Source of the DNA: Liriodendron chinense
Lineage: Eukaryota; Streptophyta; Magnoliopsida; Magnoliales; Magnoliaceae
Direction of reading: 5' to 3'
Assembly: GCA_003013855.2 (NCBI GenBank)
Contig: PVNU02002806.1
Location: forward strand, 1 to 64,000
Length of the DNA stretch: 64,000 bases
The translations under genes and the position numbers were made by a program. Of this stretch, positions 47,893-58,447 are shown piece after piece. The notes under the pieces were generated by a model that was given only the letters and a program-made list of their open reading frames with translations, was not told the DNA's origin and ran no database searches. Each line of letters opens with the position of its first letter. The stretch's first letter is position 1.

Positions 47893-48448
47893 GGACGTGG
47901 ATTAGCTACTGAACTTGACAGGGTGTCACGCTGCTGAAGTGACGTCACCACATTCTGTGGGGCCCCCATGATGTATGTGTTGTATCCACACCATCCATCC
48001 ATTTGTAGAGATCATTTTAGGACATGATCCAAAGAATGAGGCAGATTCAAAGTTCAAGTGGACCCCACCATAGAAAATAGTGGAGATTGAACACATACCA
48101 TTAAAAACTGATTTGGGCCACATAAAAATTCGATCAAGCTGATATTTATGTTTTCCCTTATTCCTTGTCTTTTTTAACTTATAAGCAGGTTGGATCTCAA
48201 ATAAACATCATGGTTAGCCCTAGGAAGGTTTCAACAGTGGGCGTCATTGTCCCCACTATTTTCTGTGGTGGGATCGACTTGAGCTTTGGATCTGCCTCAT
48301 TCTTTGGCTCATACCATAAAATGACCTCTCCAAATGGATGAACCGTGTGGATACAACACATACATCATGTTGAGGCCCACACAATATGGTGACGTCATTT
48401 CAGTAGTGACGAGATCGCTACTGCAAGTTCAGTAGCTAATCCGCATCT
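47893..48448. mobile_element. Mutator-type MITE with perfect 9-bp duplication
   Basis: The left end GGACGTGGATTAGCTACTGA and the reversed right end AGATGCGGATTAGCTACTGA match. GGGAAACAC flanks it at 47884-47892 and 48449-48457. The paralogous site in block A (GGCTGGGAAAACGCTG near 28260) is empty, which confirms insertion. The body has GTGACGTCACCA subarms and GGGCCCACC-family words. Confidence 0.88.
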
Positions 48449-48675
48449 GGGAAACACCCAGCAGCTAGTAGGCCATGACTGTGGGGCCTTACTAGATGTA
48501 TGTGTTGTACATCCACGTGGTCCATCTATTTTGACAGCTTATAGAGCATGGATCCAAAAATAAACCCAATTCAATTCTCAGGTGGACCACACCACAGGAA
48601 CTGTGGTGATTAAATGGCTAACTTGTTGGCCACAAAAGATGACCGAGCCGATCTGTGTTTTCCCTCCATCCAGGT

Positions 48676-48805
48676 GTCTACTAGCCCAGCTGGGAGACGC
48701 CTGGGCGCTTCAATGACAGGTCTCAGGTTCGAAATGCCAAGGAGACACACTAACCCCACTGGTGGGTGGGTGCATCGTGTGGGTGCGCATGGGTGGATCA
48801 ACTCC
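48676..48805 (+). mobile_element. SINE candidate (tRNA-like A and B boxes)
   Basis: TAGCCCAGCTGGG (about 48682) resembles an A box and AGGTTCGAAATGCC (about 48725) a B box, about 40 bp apart as in tRNA-derived SINEs. The stretch is an insertion relative to the family body in block A. No poly(A)/T tail or clear target duplication was found. Confidence 0.35.
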
Positions 48806-48867
48806 ACGTTTTGGAGACATGCCATGAAATGTTTTGGAAGAACAAATAGATGGCATGTATGTATAAC

Positions 48868-49087
48868 GAGTCCGGATCCTTTGTTGGCTTCCAAGCAGAA
48901 ACCCCTGCTTGAGCCTTTTCATTGGTCCACATCATCACACAGGTCTGCAACCCTTTCACACCTTTAATGCAACCTGGTCACAGCTCAGCCCAACTGGGTC
49001 ACATGACATCATGCAGTGTGATGTAGACCAATGAAAAGGCTCCAAGCAGGAAAGCCCTGCTTGGAAGCCAACAGAGAATCCAGCCTC
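48868..49087. mobile_element. 220-bp MULE MITE with perfect 9-bp duplication
   Basis: The left end GAGTCCGGATCCTTTGTTGG and the reversed right end GAGGCTGGATTCTCTGTTGG continue into shared CTTCCAAGCAG...GAGCCTTTTCATTGGT. ATGTATAAC flanks both sides (48859-48867, 49088-49096). This family is distinct from the GGGCCCACC one. Confidence 0.88.
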
Positions 49088-49140
49088 ATGTATAACCCAT
49101 GATTCAAGGTGGGTCCCATGGTCACAGCCTCACCGTGTCT

Positions 49141-49581
49141 GCGTTCAAAGTTTTGGGAAGCAATTGGACGCGGATTAAGTGCGGCACAGTTTATGGCTCT
49201 GTGTGGTCCACCATGATGCATGTATTTTATCCACACTCTCTATCCATTTTTTTAGATCATTTTAGGAGTAAGCCCAACAATAAGACATATCCAAAGCTTC
49301 AGTAGACCACAAGAGTAGGAATTGAATGCCGGTCATTGAAAACATCTCGAAAGCTGCAGAAGTTTTGATCAAGCAGATAATTGTGTTTCCCCCTTATGTG
49401 AACAGTTTGGATGAAAAAATAAATAAACATCAAATGGATGGCGTTGATAAAAAGTCATACATCATGGTGGGCCTAAAGAAGGTTTCAACAGTGGGTGTTC
49501 AATCCCCACTGTATGGTCAACTTGAGCCTTGGATATGCCTCATTTTTAGGCTCATACCCTAAAGAGATCTGGCAAAATTGA
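49141..49581. mobile_element. GGGCCCACC-family MITE of block B, right end lost to the satellite
   Basis: TCCACCATGATGCATGTATT...CATCATGGTGGGCCTAAAG and AACTTGAGCCTTGGATATGCC match 28800-29310. It stops at AGATCTGGCAAAATTGA where the satellite begins, while block A continues into its right arm. Confidence 0.65.
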
Positions 49582-52300
49582 GTCCATGTCAATTTTCAGC
49601 AGAATCGGTCGCAGATCGAGCCACTTTTCAAGTGTTTAGGTGTCTTTCGGAAGATTGGTATGAAACTCCGAAACCACGAGTAAGCACGGATTCCGACGCA
49701 ACTGGAGTCCAAAATTTCGCTCGGCGGCACGTCCAGAATGGGAGAGTCTCCACATCAGTTTCGAGATAGACAACTTCGATAAAGACGTCCTGAGGCCATC
49801 GGGCCACTTTCCTTACAAAGAAGCCCTGATTGCTGGATCGGGCAATAATTGTGGTTATGGATCTCGATAGACTCTAGAATTTCGCATGGTCGTCTGTCGC
49901 GGACAATATACAGTTCACGTCAATTTTGAACAGAATCGGTTACAGATAAAATCTCTTTTGAAGTGTTTAGGTATCATTCGGAAGATTGGTATGAAACTTT
50001 GAAACCACAAGTAAGTGAGAATTCCGACGCAAGTGGAGTCCGAATTTTCCCTCGACAGCATGTCCAGGACAGGAGAGTCTCCACGTTGGTTTTGAGATCG
50101 ACTGGACTTCTATAAAGATGTTCCAAGGCCATTGGGCCACTTTCTTTATCGAGAGGCCCTGATTGCCGGATCGGGTAATAGTTGTGCTTATAGATATCGA
50201 TGGAGTCCAAAATTTCACGTGGACGTTTGTTACGGACAATATATAGTCAATGTCAATTTTCAGCAGAATCAGTTGCAGATCAAGCCACTTTTAAAGTGTT
50301 TAGGTATCTTTTAGAAGATCGATATGAAACTCCAAACTGCAAGTAAGCACGGATTTCGATGCAAGTGTAGTCCGAAGTTTCCCTCAGTGGCACCTCTAGG
50401 ACGGGAGAGTCTCCACATCGGTTTCGAGATGGACTAGACTCCGATAAAGACGTTCCGAGGCCATCGGGCAACTCTCCGAGAGGCCCTGATTATCGGATCG
50501 AGCAATAGTTGTGCTTATTAATTTTGATAAAGTCCGAAATTTTCTATGGACGTTTGTCGCAAACAACATATAGTCCACATCAATTTTGAGCGGAATCGGT
50601 CGCAGATCGAACCTCTTGAAGTGTTTAGGTGTCTTTTAGAAAATTGGTTCAAAACTCCAAAACCGCAAGTAAGCGTGGATTCCGACACAGATGGAGTTCA
50701 AAATTTCCCTCGACGGCTCTTCCATGACTAGAGAGTCTCCATGTTAGTTTCGAGATGGACTGGACTCCAATAAAGACGTTTCGAGGCCATCTGGCCACTT
50801 TCCTTATCGAGAGGCCTTGATTGTCGGATCGGGCAATAGTTGTACTTTGGATCTCGATGGACCCCAAAATTTCACATGGACGTCTGCCCCGGACAACATA
50901 CAATTTACATCAATTTTGAGTAGAATCGATCGCAGATCGAGCCACTTTGAAGTGTTTAGGTATCTTTCGGAGGATCGGTATGAAAATCCTAAACCACAAG
51001 TAAGCACGGATTAAGACTTAGGTGGAGTCCAAAATTTTCCTTGGTGGCACGTCCAGGACGGGAGAGTCTCCACATCGGTTTCGAGATGGACTAGACTCCA
51101 ATAAAGACGTTCTGAGGCCATCGAGCCACTTTCCTTACCGAGAGGCCTTGTTTGCCAGATCGGGCAATAGTTGTGCTTATGGATCTTGATGGACTCCAAA
51201 ATTTTGCATAGACATCTGTCACAGATAGCACATAGTCCACGTCAGTTTTGAGCGGAATTGGTCGCAGATCGATCCTCTTTTAAAGTGTTTAGGTGCCTTT
51301 TAAAAGATTGGTTCAAAACACTGAAACCGCAAGTAAGCACGTATTCTGACGCAGGTGGAGTCTAAAATTTCCCTTGACAGCTCATCCATGACTGGAGAGT
51401 CTCCACGTCAGTTTTGAGATGGACTGGACTCCGATAAAGACGTTTCGAGGCCATTTGGCCACTTTCCTTACCAAGAGGCTCTGATTGCCAGATCGGGCAA
51501 TAGTTATGCTTATGGATCCTGATGGACTCTGAAATTTCACGTGGACATCTATTGCGGACAACATACAGTCCACGTCAATTTTGAACAGAATCGGTGGTAG
51601 ATCGAACCTCTTCTGAAGTAGTTAGGTGTCTTTCGGAAGATTGGTTCAAAACTCTGAATCGTAAGCACGGATTCCAATGCAGGTGGAGTCCAAAATTTTC
51701 CTCGACGACTTGTCCATCACTAGAGAGTCTCCACGTCAGTTTTGAGATGGACTGAACTCCGATAAAGACTTACCGAGGCCATCGTGCCCCTTTCCTTATC
51801 GAGAGGCCCTGATTGTCAGATCGGGTAATAGTTGTGCTTATGGATCTCGATGGAGTCCGAAATTTCGCATGGATGTCTATCGTGGACCACATATAGTGCA
51901 CATCAATTTTGAGTGGAATCGATCGCAGATAGAACCTCTTTTGAAGTTTTTAAGTGTCTTTAGGAAGATTGATACGAAACTCCGAAACTATAAGTAAGCA
52001 TGGATTCCGACGCAGGTGGAGTCCGAAATTTCCCTTGGCATCATGTCCATAACTGGAGAGTCTCCACATCTGTTTTGAGATCGATTGGACTCCGATAAAG
52101 ACGTTCCGAGGCCATTAGGCCACTTTCCTTACCGAGAGGCCCTGATTACCTGATCGAGCAATAGTAATGCTTATGGATCTTGATGAAGTCTTAAATTTCA
52201 TGGGGAGGTCTGTCGTGGACAACATACCGTGCACGTTAATTTTGAGCGGAATAAGTCGCAGATCGAGCCTCTTCTAAAGTGTTTAGGTGTCTTTTGGAAG
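49582..52300. repeat. Tandem satellite array, ~331-bp unit, ~8 copies
   Basis: The marker TCAATTTTGAGC-(A/G)GAATCGGTCGCAG recurs at about 49588, 49919, 50252, 50579, 50911, 51243, 51576, 51903 and 52236, a steady period of 327-336. Other constant blocks are GGAGAGTCTCCAC, GATAAAGACGTTCCGAGGCC and GATCGGGCAATAGTTGTGC. Copies differ by many point changes and short indels. ORFs inside (60-90 codons) recur with the period and are not genes. Confidence 0.93.
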
Positions 52301-53400
52301 TCCTAAAAACAATGTGTTACAATATTTTGATGGTGGTTGCTCACATCACCCTGTTTTCTCTCTTACAACCTGCTCCATTCGTTAATCAAGCTCATTTTTT
52401 AATTCCTTGTGCTAGTGGTATCTCAAAAACTGGTGGACGGCGTGGATTTACAAGAAGCATTCAGGTGGGACCAACCAACGATCACGGTGCATGATAATAA
52501 TTTAGGATGCAAAGTACAATGACTACGGATGAAAATTGGATGGCAGACGAACGTGACATCACTTAAAGTGATGTCACCAAATTTCATGGGGCCCACCGAG
52601 ATGTGTGTGTTCTATCCACACCATTCATCCGTTTGGGGAGACAATTTTAGGATATGAGCAAAAAAAAAATGACACAAATCAAAAGCTTATGTAGACCCCA
52701 CCAAAGAAAACAGTTTTTATTTTAATGGTCCACAAAATGTAAACTGTTGAGACTTCATATGGCGGCCAAACCACATGTCAGATTACCATAATTTTTTTTA
52801 ACCATAACTAAACATGACCTAATAAAAAATATGGACGATTTCGATTATATAAGTTATTGAAGGTGGGCCACAATTGAGGATTGAAGTGAATACCCAAATG
52901 GCAATGACAAATCTGTAAATAAAGGTTCCAGAGATAGTAACTTGCAATTCATGAAACTTGTCACAGTGCGACAGGCGAGAATAGCTTTATTGATATATAT
53001 TTTCTTAAATAACAAAAACGCCCTTCTTAAAATGGACGAGCGATGTGTAATTTTCATCCTCTGATGTGGCCCACCTACTAAGTGAAATGCAATGGGCTTT
53101 TGAGATCGAAGAGTATCTCAGTGGATAAGCAGGATTAATGGTTTATATGCTAAAAGAACATACTGTGGGGCCATATAAATTGCCTTTGTAAGTTAAGCAT
53201 AACCTACCTGCGCTTGTAGTAGAACCGGCCCCTTTTAAAATTGGGATCACTTGTATGAACTGAGAATTCAAACCATACCATAGAACCTCTGCTCGAGCAT
53301 TGTATGATACTCCACCAAGATAATACCTGCCCCACTATCCAGGCCACACACGTAAAGGGGCTGGATTAATCGTCAACAAAACCTATTTTACCCTTTACGT
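52301..53400. other. MITE fragments and unassigned sequence
   Basis: 52410-52495 (GGTGGACGGCGTGGATTTAC) and 52545-52740 (GTGATGTCACCAAATTTCAT with GGGGCCCACCGAGATGTG) are one-armed GGGCCCACC-family pieces. 52741-53400 has nothing recognised. Confidence 0.5.
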
Positions 53401-53453
53401 CCAAGTTTGGTAAATCCACCATGTTGTATACATAAAATCAAATTCGTTTATCA

Positions 53454-53505
53454 GGGGATGACCACGTTTTGACTGTACCAAGGGGATGACCACGTTTTGA
53501 CTGTA
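53454..53505. repeat. 24-bp direct duplication
   Basis: GGGGATGACCACGTTTTGAC-TGTA occurs at 53454-53477 and again at 53482-53505, separated by CCAA, within a member of the second MITE family. Its right end joins the CACTA-like field. Confidence 0.9.
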
Positions 53506-53960
53506 AAATTTTGGCTTTTACCAAGGAAACTTTTCTTGGGTAAACGTTACAATTTCCCGAGTAAGTCATTCCCGACCAAACTTTTCGTCATTGGTTTCGT
53601 TGAATTATCACCCTCGGGAAAAACAATTACCAACAAAATGGATTTTTGTCAGTAAAAAAATGAATTTAAAAGTCTAGAATTTCGTGGCTGTAGGTTTAGT
53701 TCGTTGGTAATTATGAACTTTTTTGCTAGGAAATTAAGACTATTACCGAGGAAATTGTTTCTTGATAAATGTAATAGGAATTACTGAGCACGTGCTTTCC
53801 TTAGAAAAAATAGTAGAATTATCGACGAAACCAGAATGTGATGAAATAATTTTTAGGAAAAGGTACAATGATACTATTACCGACGAAATACTTCCTTGCA
53901 AAATGTGTTTGCCGACAAAATTACTTCCTTGAAAAGTAATACCTAATAACTTGTTAATAC
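53506..53960. repeat. CACTA-like subterminal field of ACCGAGGAAA-type words
   Basis: Repeated TTACCAAGGAAAC, TTACCGAGGAAAT, CCCTCGGGAAAA, TTACCGACGAAAT and TTGCCGACAAAATT words about every 30-60 bp in both orientations, starting after AAATTTTGGC. The CACTAC terminus itself is missing and no partner end was found, so a truncated element is likely. Confidence 0.45.
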
Positions 53961-56236
53961 ATGCAATTCACAGCCACCCCAAAACATTCAATCATATACC
54001 AATCAAAATGATCATTTAATCATAATAATGTTTTGAATAAAATCAAAATGTCAATCCCACAAGTACATACAACAAATACAATAAAATCTATCAGCACAAA
54101 CATCCCCGCTATCACCAACAATCTGCAAAATAAAACAAAATACAATTAATAATTAATAACGCTTACAATTATAACTTGAATTGAAGATATTTAAAAAAAG
54201 TTGTCTTTAAATTTCTACCATTATTGATAACCACAATATATATACAAGTCAAAATGAGCACAACCATCCATAAAACTTTCCCACAATCATATATCAAATT
54301 GATGTCCTGAGCAGTTAAGAGGTGATCAATCATTTATAAAATATATAGATATGTATATCTAAGCATTTGTTTATAAACATGGAGCCATTGATTATCTTCC
54401 TTTTTTTACCATAATTTAGCATCCACCAATCAGCCAATTTAGGAAACAAAATAGATTTAATTTTCAATTTTCAAATAATCTAGATAAAGAGATGATTTGG
54501 GTGTTCTGAGTCAGACATTAATGTTGTGGTTGTTGAATGAAAGGCTTGTGTACCGACAACATGACAGACCTTTGCTAGGCTGGCATTTACAAGCATAGTT
54601 CAGAAACCATCTTTCGTCTGGATCAACCTATATGGATATCGACAAATAAAAGGTAACAGTCCACTAAAAATCGTTTTCTGGAATTTCCGAGACCTGTAGG
54701 AACTTAACTGTTACAATTTCCATAATTTCTTTTCAAGAAAAGAAACCCCAATGAATACAATTGAATTATAAAGTAAAAAAGTAAAAGGCAAAACCACATG
54801 AACGAGCAATCTGTTTAGCCAAAGGAGTAAATGGATAATTGCTTGTTGCATCAATTTCGGCAACATATGAAGAACATAGACATGGTATTAGCGTGAATTA
54901 TTCACGAAGATAACTTAATCAAAGATAATCCTTAGAAAACATCATGAAACACCAAAAATATCAATGCCATGGAAAACTGTAAATTTAAGCTGTATGAAAC
55001 ATTCCTTAAAGTGAAGCAGGCAGAGACATATGCTTACAAAAGGTTTCCATCCAAAATTCTTGTTAGAAGACAACCCATAAAGAGAAAAACAATGTCAAAA
55101 TTTTCACATGACTAAAGCAATCGGTAAGATGTATCAATTACAACTTGGAAATTAGATAGAAAAGATCCAAATCAATCACTCCTTTGGAATGTAGAAATCC
55201 CAAATAAACAAATTCCAAACACCACTAAAAGATTCCAAATCAACCAAATCCAAATACACTATGGAAAACATCAAATCAACTAAATCCAAACACACCACAA
55301 AAAAAAAAAAAAAAATCCAAATCAACTAAATCTCATACTCAATTCTTTCATTTATCCATTACTGTCAAAACATTAAAAACAAAAAAACAAAAAAATCAAT
55401 AAACAAATTACAACCTAGAATTTAACTGTTGTTTCTTCTAAGAACTTGTTCATAATAAAAAGAAATTATATTACAATGTGCCCTAAACTCCATGATGTGC
55501 TCACTTCATACATGGAAAACCTGCAACATGACAACTGTTCTCGAGTGTGAATCTCTTGTGAGGAACAAATTTCTTAATTTTTTTCAGTAATTAGGACTTT
55601 GTTTGGGAAAATGTATAGTAACAATCTTTTGTCTGAAAAAAATTCAGACTTAGATCTCAATTTTAACCATTCTCAATGATTTGTCATCAGCTCCAGCTCT
55701 GACCATATTCCACATTATGTCAGCCTACAAAGAACTAAAATCAATATCCCAAAAGCTATGTATAAAAAAGGCAGAATATAAAAAATGTTTACATAAATAT
55801 CAAGCTATACCCAAAAAGAAAGAAATAAAAAGAGATACCTCCTTAGGCACTGCTTACCTGGCAAGTGATAGGAGAACCCGAAGTAGTGAAGAATATTCAG
55901 TGAGGATTAAATCATTTCCACATTTTCGTGCTCACCATTGTTGATATGGTTTAACTTTATCCCTGTACTCACAAAAGTGCACCCATACAGAAAATATAGG
56001 AAAACAGATATGGGAATTAAGCATTTAACCAATTCATTGACATTGACATTTATTTTTAGAGATGTCAAACGCCCCCTTATATTCATGTACCAATAGCATA
56101 ACCATTGACATTGAAAGAAACACATTTGATATACCCACAAACACTACTTCTCGTACCAAAGCAAAAATGAGAAAGCTACAAGGATGGATAACTTAGTTGA
56201 AGTCACTCTGTACTACACTGAATTCCACACTAACAG
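53961..56236. other. AT-rich sequence with no gene recognised
   Basis: AT-rich, intron-like on the minus strand and upstream-to-downstream continuous with the VARICOSE exon. Short ORFs (e.g. 55681-55944) show no family resemblance. Poly(A) runs are near 55300. Confidence 0.45.
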
Positions 56237-56474
56237 CTTAGGTTCACAAAAGATGGGCCCCATCTGTACCAAACTACCAAACCTAGGTCAGTGCACCGTA
56301 TAAAACCTCCTGATTAACAGTTCCATGATAAACCAAGCATTACCTGTTTGTGTGGCTTAGGTTCACAAAAGATGGGCCCCATCTGTACCAAACTACCAAA
56401 CCTAGGTCAGTGCACCGTATAAAACCTCCTGATTAATAGTTCCATGATAAACTAAGCATTTCCTGTTTGTGTGA
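56237..56474. repeat. 119-bp tandem duplication at the VARICOSE exon edge
   Basis: CTTAGGTTCACAAAAGATGG...GCATT(A/T)CCTGTTTGTGTG occurs at 56237-56355 and 56356-56474, with only a few differences. The duplicated unit ends in the last bases of the exon, so the exon-intron junction is repeated. Confidence 0.92.
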
Positions 56475-56619
56475 GTGCCAACAGATTTGTGGATGAACTG
56501 ATTCCCCATCTCCGAGTATCTGAATGGCAACAACAACTTTTCTTTTTATCTGTGGCTTATCTTCCACATTAGGGCCTTCATCAATCTTCCACACAAAAAC
56601 CCTCCCATCCACACTCACA
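56462..56619 (-). pseudogene. VCS: Captured exon of VARICOSE/EDC4 decapping scaffold
   Basis: On the minus strand, after acceptor TTTGTGTAG, the frame reads VSVDGRVFVWKIDEGPNVED, then KPQIKRKVVVAIQILGDGES, then VHPQICWHSHKQ. This is the WD40-end region of VARICOSE, the plant EDC4 scaffold that joins DCP1-DCP2 in mRNA decapping. The exon end at CACAAACAGG is followed by unrelated sequence (frame ends MLSLSWNY). No other exon of the ~1300-residue protein was found nearby. Like the Notchless piece it sits in transposon-like sequence beside MITEs f and g, so capture by a transposon is likely. An unprocessed relic of a larger pseudogene is the alternative. Confidence 0.8.
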
Positions 56620-56789
56620 CTACACAAAAGCAAGAAAATAACCAATAAAGTAACCAAAAAGCAAATGGAGAAGCACAAATGAAGAAACACCTAGCCAAAA
56701 GGTGAATATCCTCAACAAAGCCATGTCAGTGACTTTCTGACAAAATCAACAATTTCAAAAAGAATTAGTTACTTGCATTAGTTACTTGC

Positions 56790-57410
56790 AGTGTTTGCAT
56801 TGTCGACGAGTTGTCGATAATATCGACGATAATATCAATGTCGCTGCAATTGCGACACTGAAACCCCCTTTTTCGTTTCTCTTCCAGATATCGTCGAAAT
56901 TTCACCGATTTTATCGACATTTGCCGACAATTTCTGACATCGTACAGAAATCGCTGTAGCCACCTACCTTCCACGGAATAACTGTAGCTAACAACCCCTT
57001 ATCGTCGATAAAAGGACCGATATTCGGGGATTGTGAAAATACAAAAAAAAATCGAAAGAAAAGGGGAGAAAAAAGGGGAGACTGTCGGATTTCTATACCT
57101 GTTGTCTGTAGAAGAAGAGCGCTGTAACAGTGGGCTAATCTTAGAAGAGGAACGCTCATCGAACGCTGCAGTGGGCCAATCGATCGATCCGTGCGCTGTA
57201 AGTGCTCGACAATCACCACTTTTTACTTCCTTCCTTGCGATTGATCCGTGCACCGTACATAATCGGCGAAGGAAGAGGGAATTTCCGACGAATTTGGGAG
57301 GATTTTGGAGGGATTTTAGGGATTTGACAAATCTCCCTTCTTTCAGAACCCTCTTCGTCTGCAGAGAAGGGCGGTCGAAGCCCTTTTGTAAAACCCTATT
57401 GCATGCGGTG
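56790..57410. other. TCGACGATAATATCG-rich segment and GC-richer flank
   Basis: 56797-56960 has repeated ATCGACGATA/TCGTCGAAAT words. 57033-57461 holds a 142-codon plus-strand frame and an overlapping minus-strand frame, both without domains. CGATCGATCCGTGCGCTGTA and CGATTGATCCGTGCACCGTA (about 57178 and 57238) are a 60-bp-spaced direct repeat. Confidence 0.4.
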
Positions 57411-57905
57411 TTACTCCGCACGCTCTTATCGTGCAGAGTAAACTCTGTTGGGCCCACCTAGAATGTATGTGCTTTATCTATTCCGTCCATATGTTTTTCC
57501 ATCTCATTTTAGTGATTGAGCCCAAAATTTAAGCATCTCCAAATCTCAATTGGACCATGTCACAGGAAACAGTGGGAATAATGATTTCCACCGTTGAAAC
57601 CTTCCCAGGCCCCACAGTGATGTTTATTTGTCATCCAACCTGTTCATAAGATCACATGGACATGGATGAATGGAAAACTCAAATATCAGCTTGATCCAAA
57701 ACTTCTGTGTCCCCCGAGAATTTTTCAATGGTAGACATTCAGTTCACACTTTTCCTGTGGTGTGGTTCACTTTAAATTTTGATATGCTTCAGTTTTTTGC
57801 ACCATATCTAAAATTATCTGTTAAGATGGATGGACGGAATGGATAAAATAAGTAAATCACGGTGGGCCCCACAGAGTTTACTCCGCACGCTTAGCGTGTG
57901 CACTT
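57411..57905. mobile_element. MITE type g, second copy
   Basis: TTACTCCGCACGCTCTTATC...GAGTAAACTCTGTTGGGCCC is mirrored by GGGCCCCACAGAGTTTACTC and CGCACGCTTAGCGTG. Pairs with 36611-37080. Confidence 0.8.
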
Positions 57906-57920
57906 ACTCATGACGCAATG

Positions 57921-58447
57921 GAGCGGATTACCTGTGACCCTGGGAACAGCTTAGTGGGTGTTACCCTAACCGTGTGGGGCCCATATTGTAGTTTTTATAT
58001 ATCTACGCCGTCTACCTATTTTTTCATATCATTTTAGGATGTGATCCAAAACCCTTAGAAGATCCAAATCTCAGGTGGACCATACCACTAGAAATAGTGA
58101 TGAATAACCATTTAAAATGTTTTGTGGGCCACAAAAGTTTTGGATCAATCTGATCTTTATATTTTCTGTTCATCAAGACCTTATTGACATTATCAAGAGC
58201 TTCGATTGAAAATAAACATTACTAAAACCTTACGATGGGCTCTTTGGATTTTTGGATTTTTTAATGGTGGGGCACTCAATCACACTGTTTCTAGTGGTAT
58301 GGTCCACTTGAGATTTGGATCTGCATAATTTTTGGAAACTCATCCTAAAATGGTCTATAGGAACGGATGGACAGAGTGGATATACAAAACATCATCCATG
58401 TGGGCCATACGATAGGGGTAAGGTAACACCCACTAAGCTGTTACTGG
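57921..58447. mobile_element. MITE type f, second copy
   Basis: GAGCGGATTACCTGTGACCC and GGGAACAGCTTAGTGGGTG are mirrored by CACCCACTAAGCTGTTACTG. Pairs with 36041-36577; internal words such as TATCAAGAGCTT and AAACATTAC match closely. Confidence 0.8.

Larger units (their letters stand above)
48470..49140. mobile_element. GGGCCCACC-family MITE in block B, with two later insertions
   Basis: Corresponds to 28295-28755. It runs from GGGGCCTTACTAGATGTATG to CCCATGATTCAAGGTGGGTCC, interrupted by a SINE candidate (48676-48805) and a small MULE MITE (48868-49087). Confidence 0.65.

Noticed and set aside
48614..48967. 117-codon ORF
   Set aside because: Spans a MITE, a SINE candidate and another MITE; no domain.
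49967..51573. Several 60-90-codon ORFs
   Set aside because: They recur with the satellite period and are by-products of the repeat.
57033..57461. Overlapping 142- and 152-codon ORFs on opposite strands
   Set aside because: No domain on either strand, and the end runs into a MITE arm.
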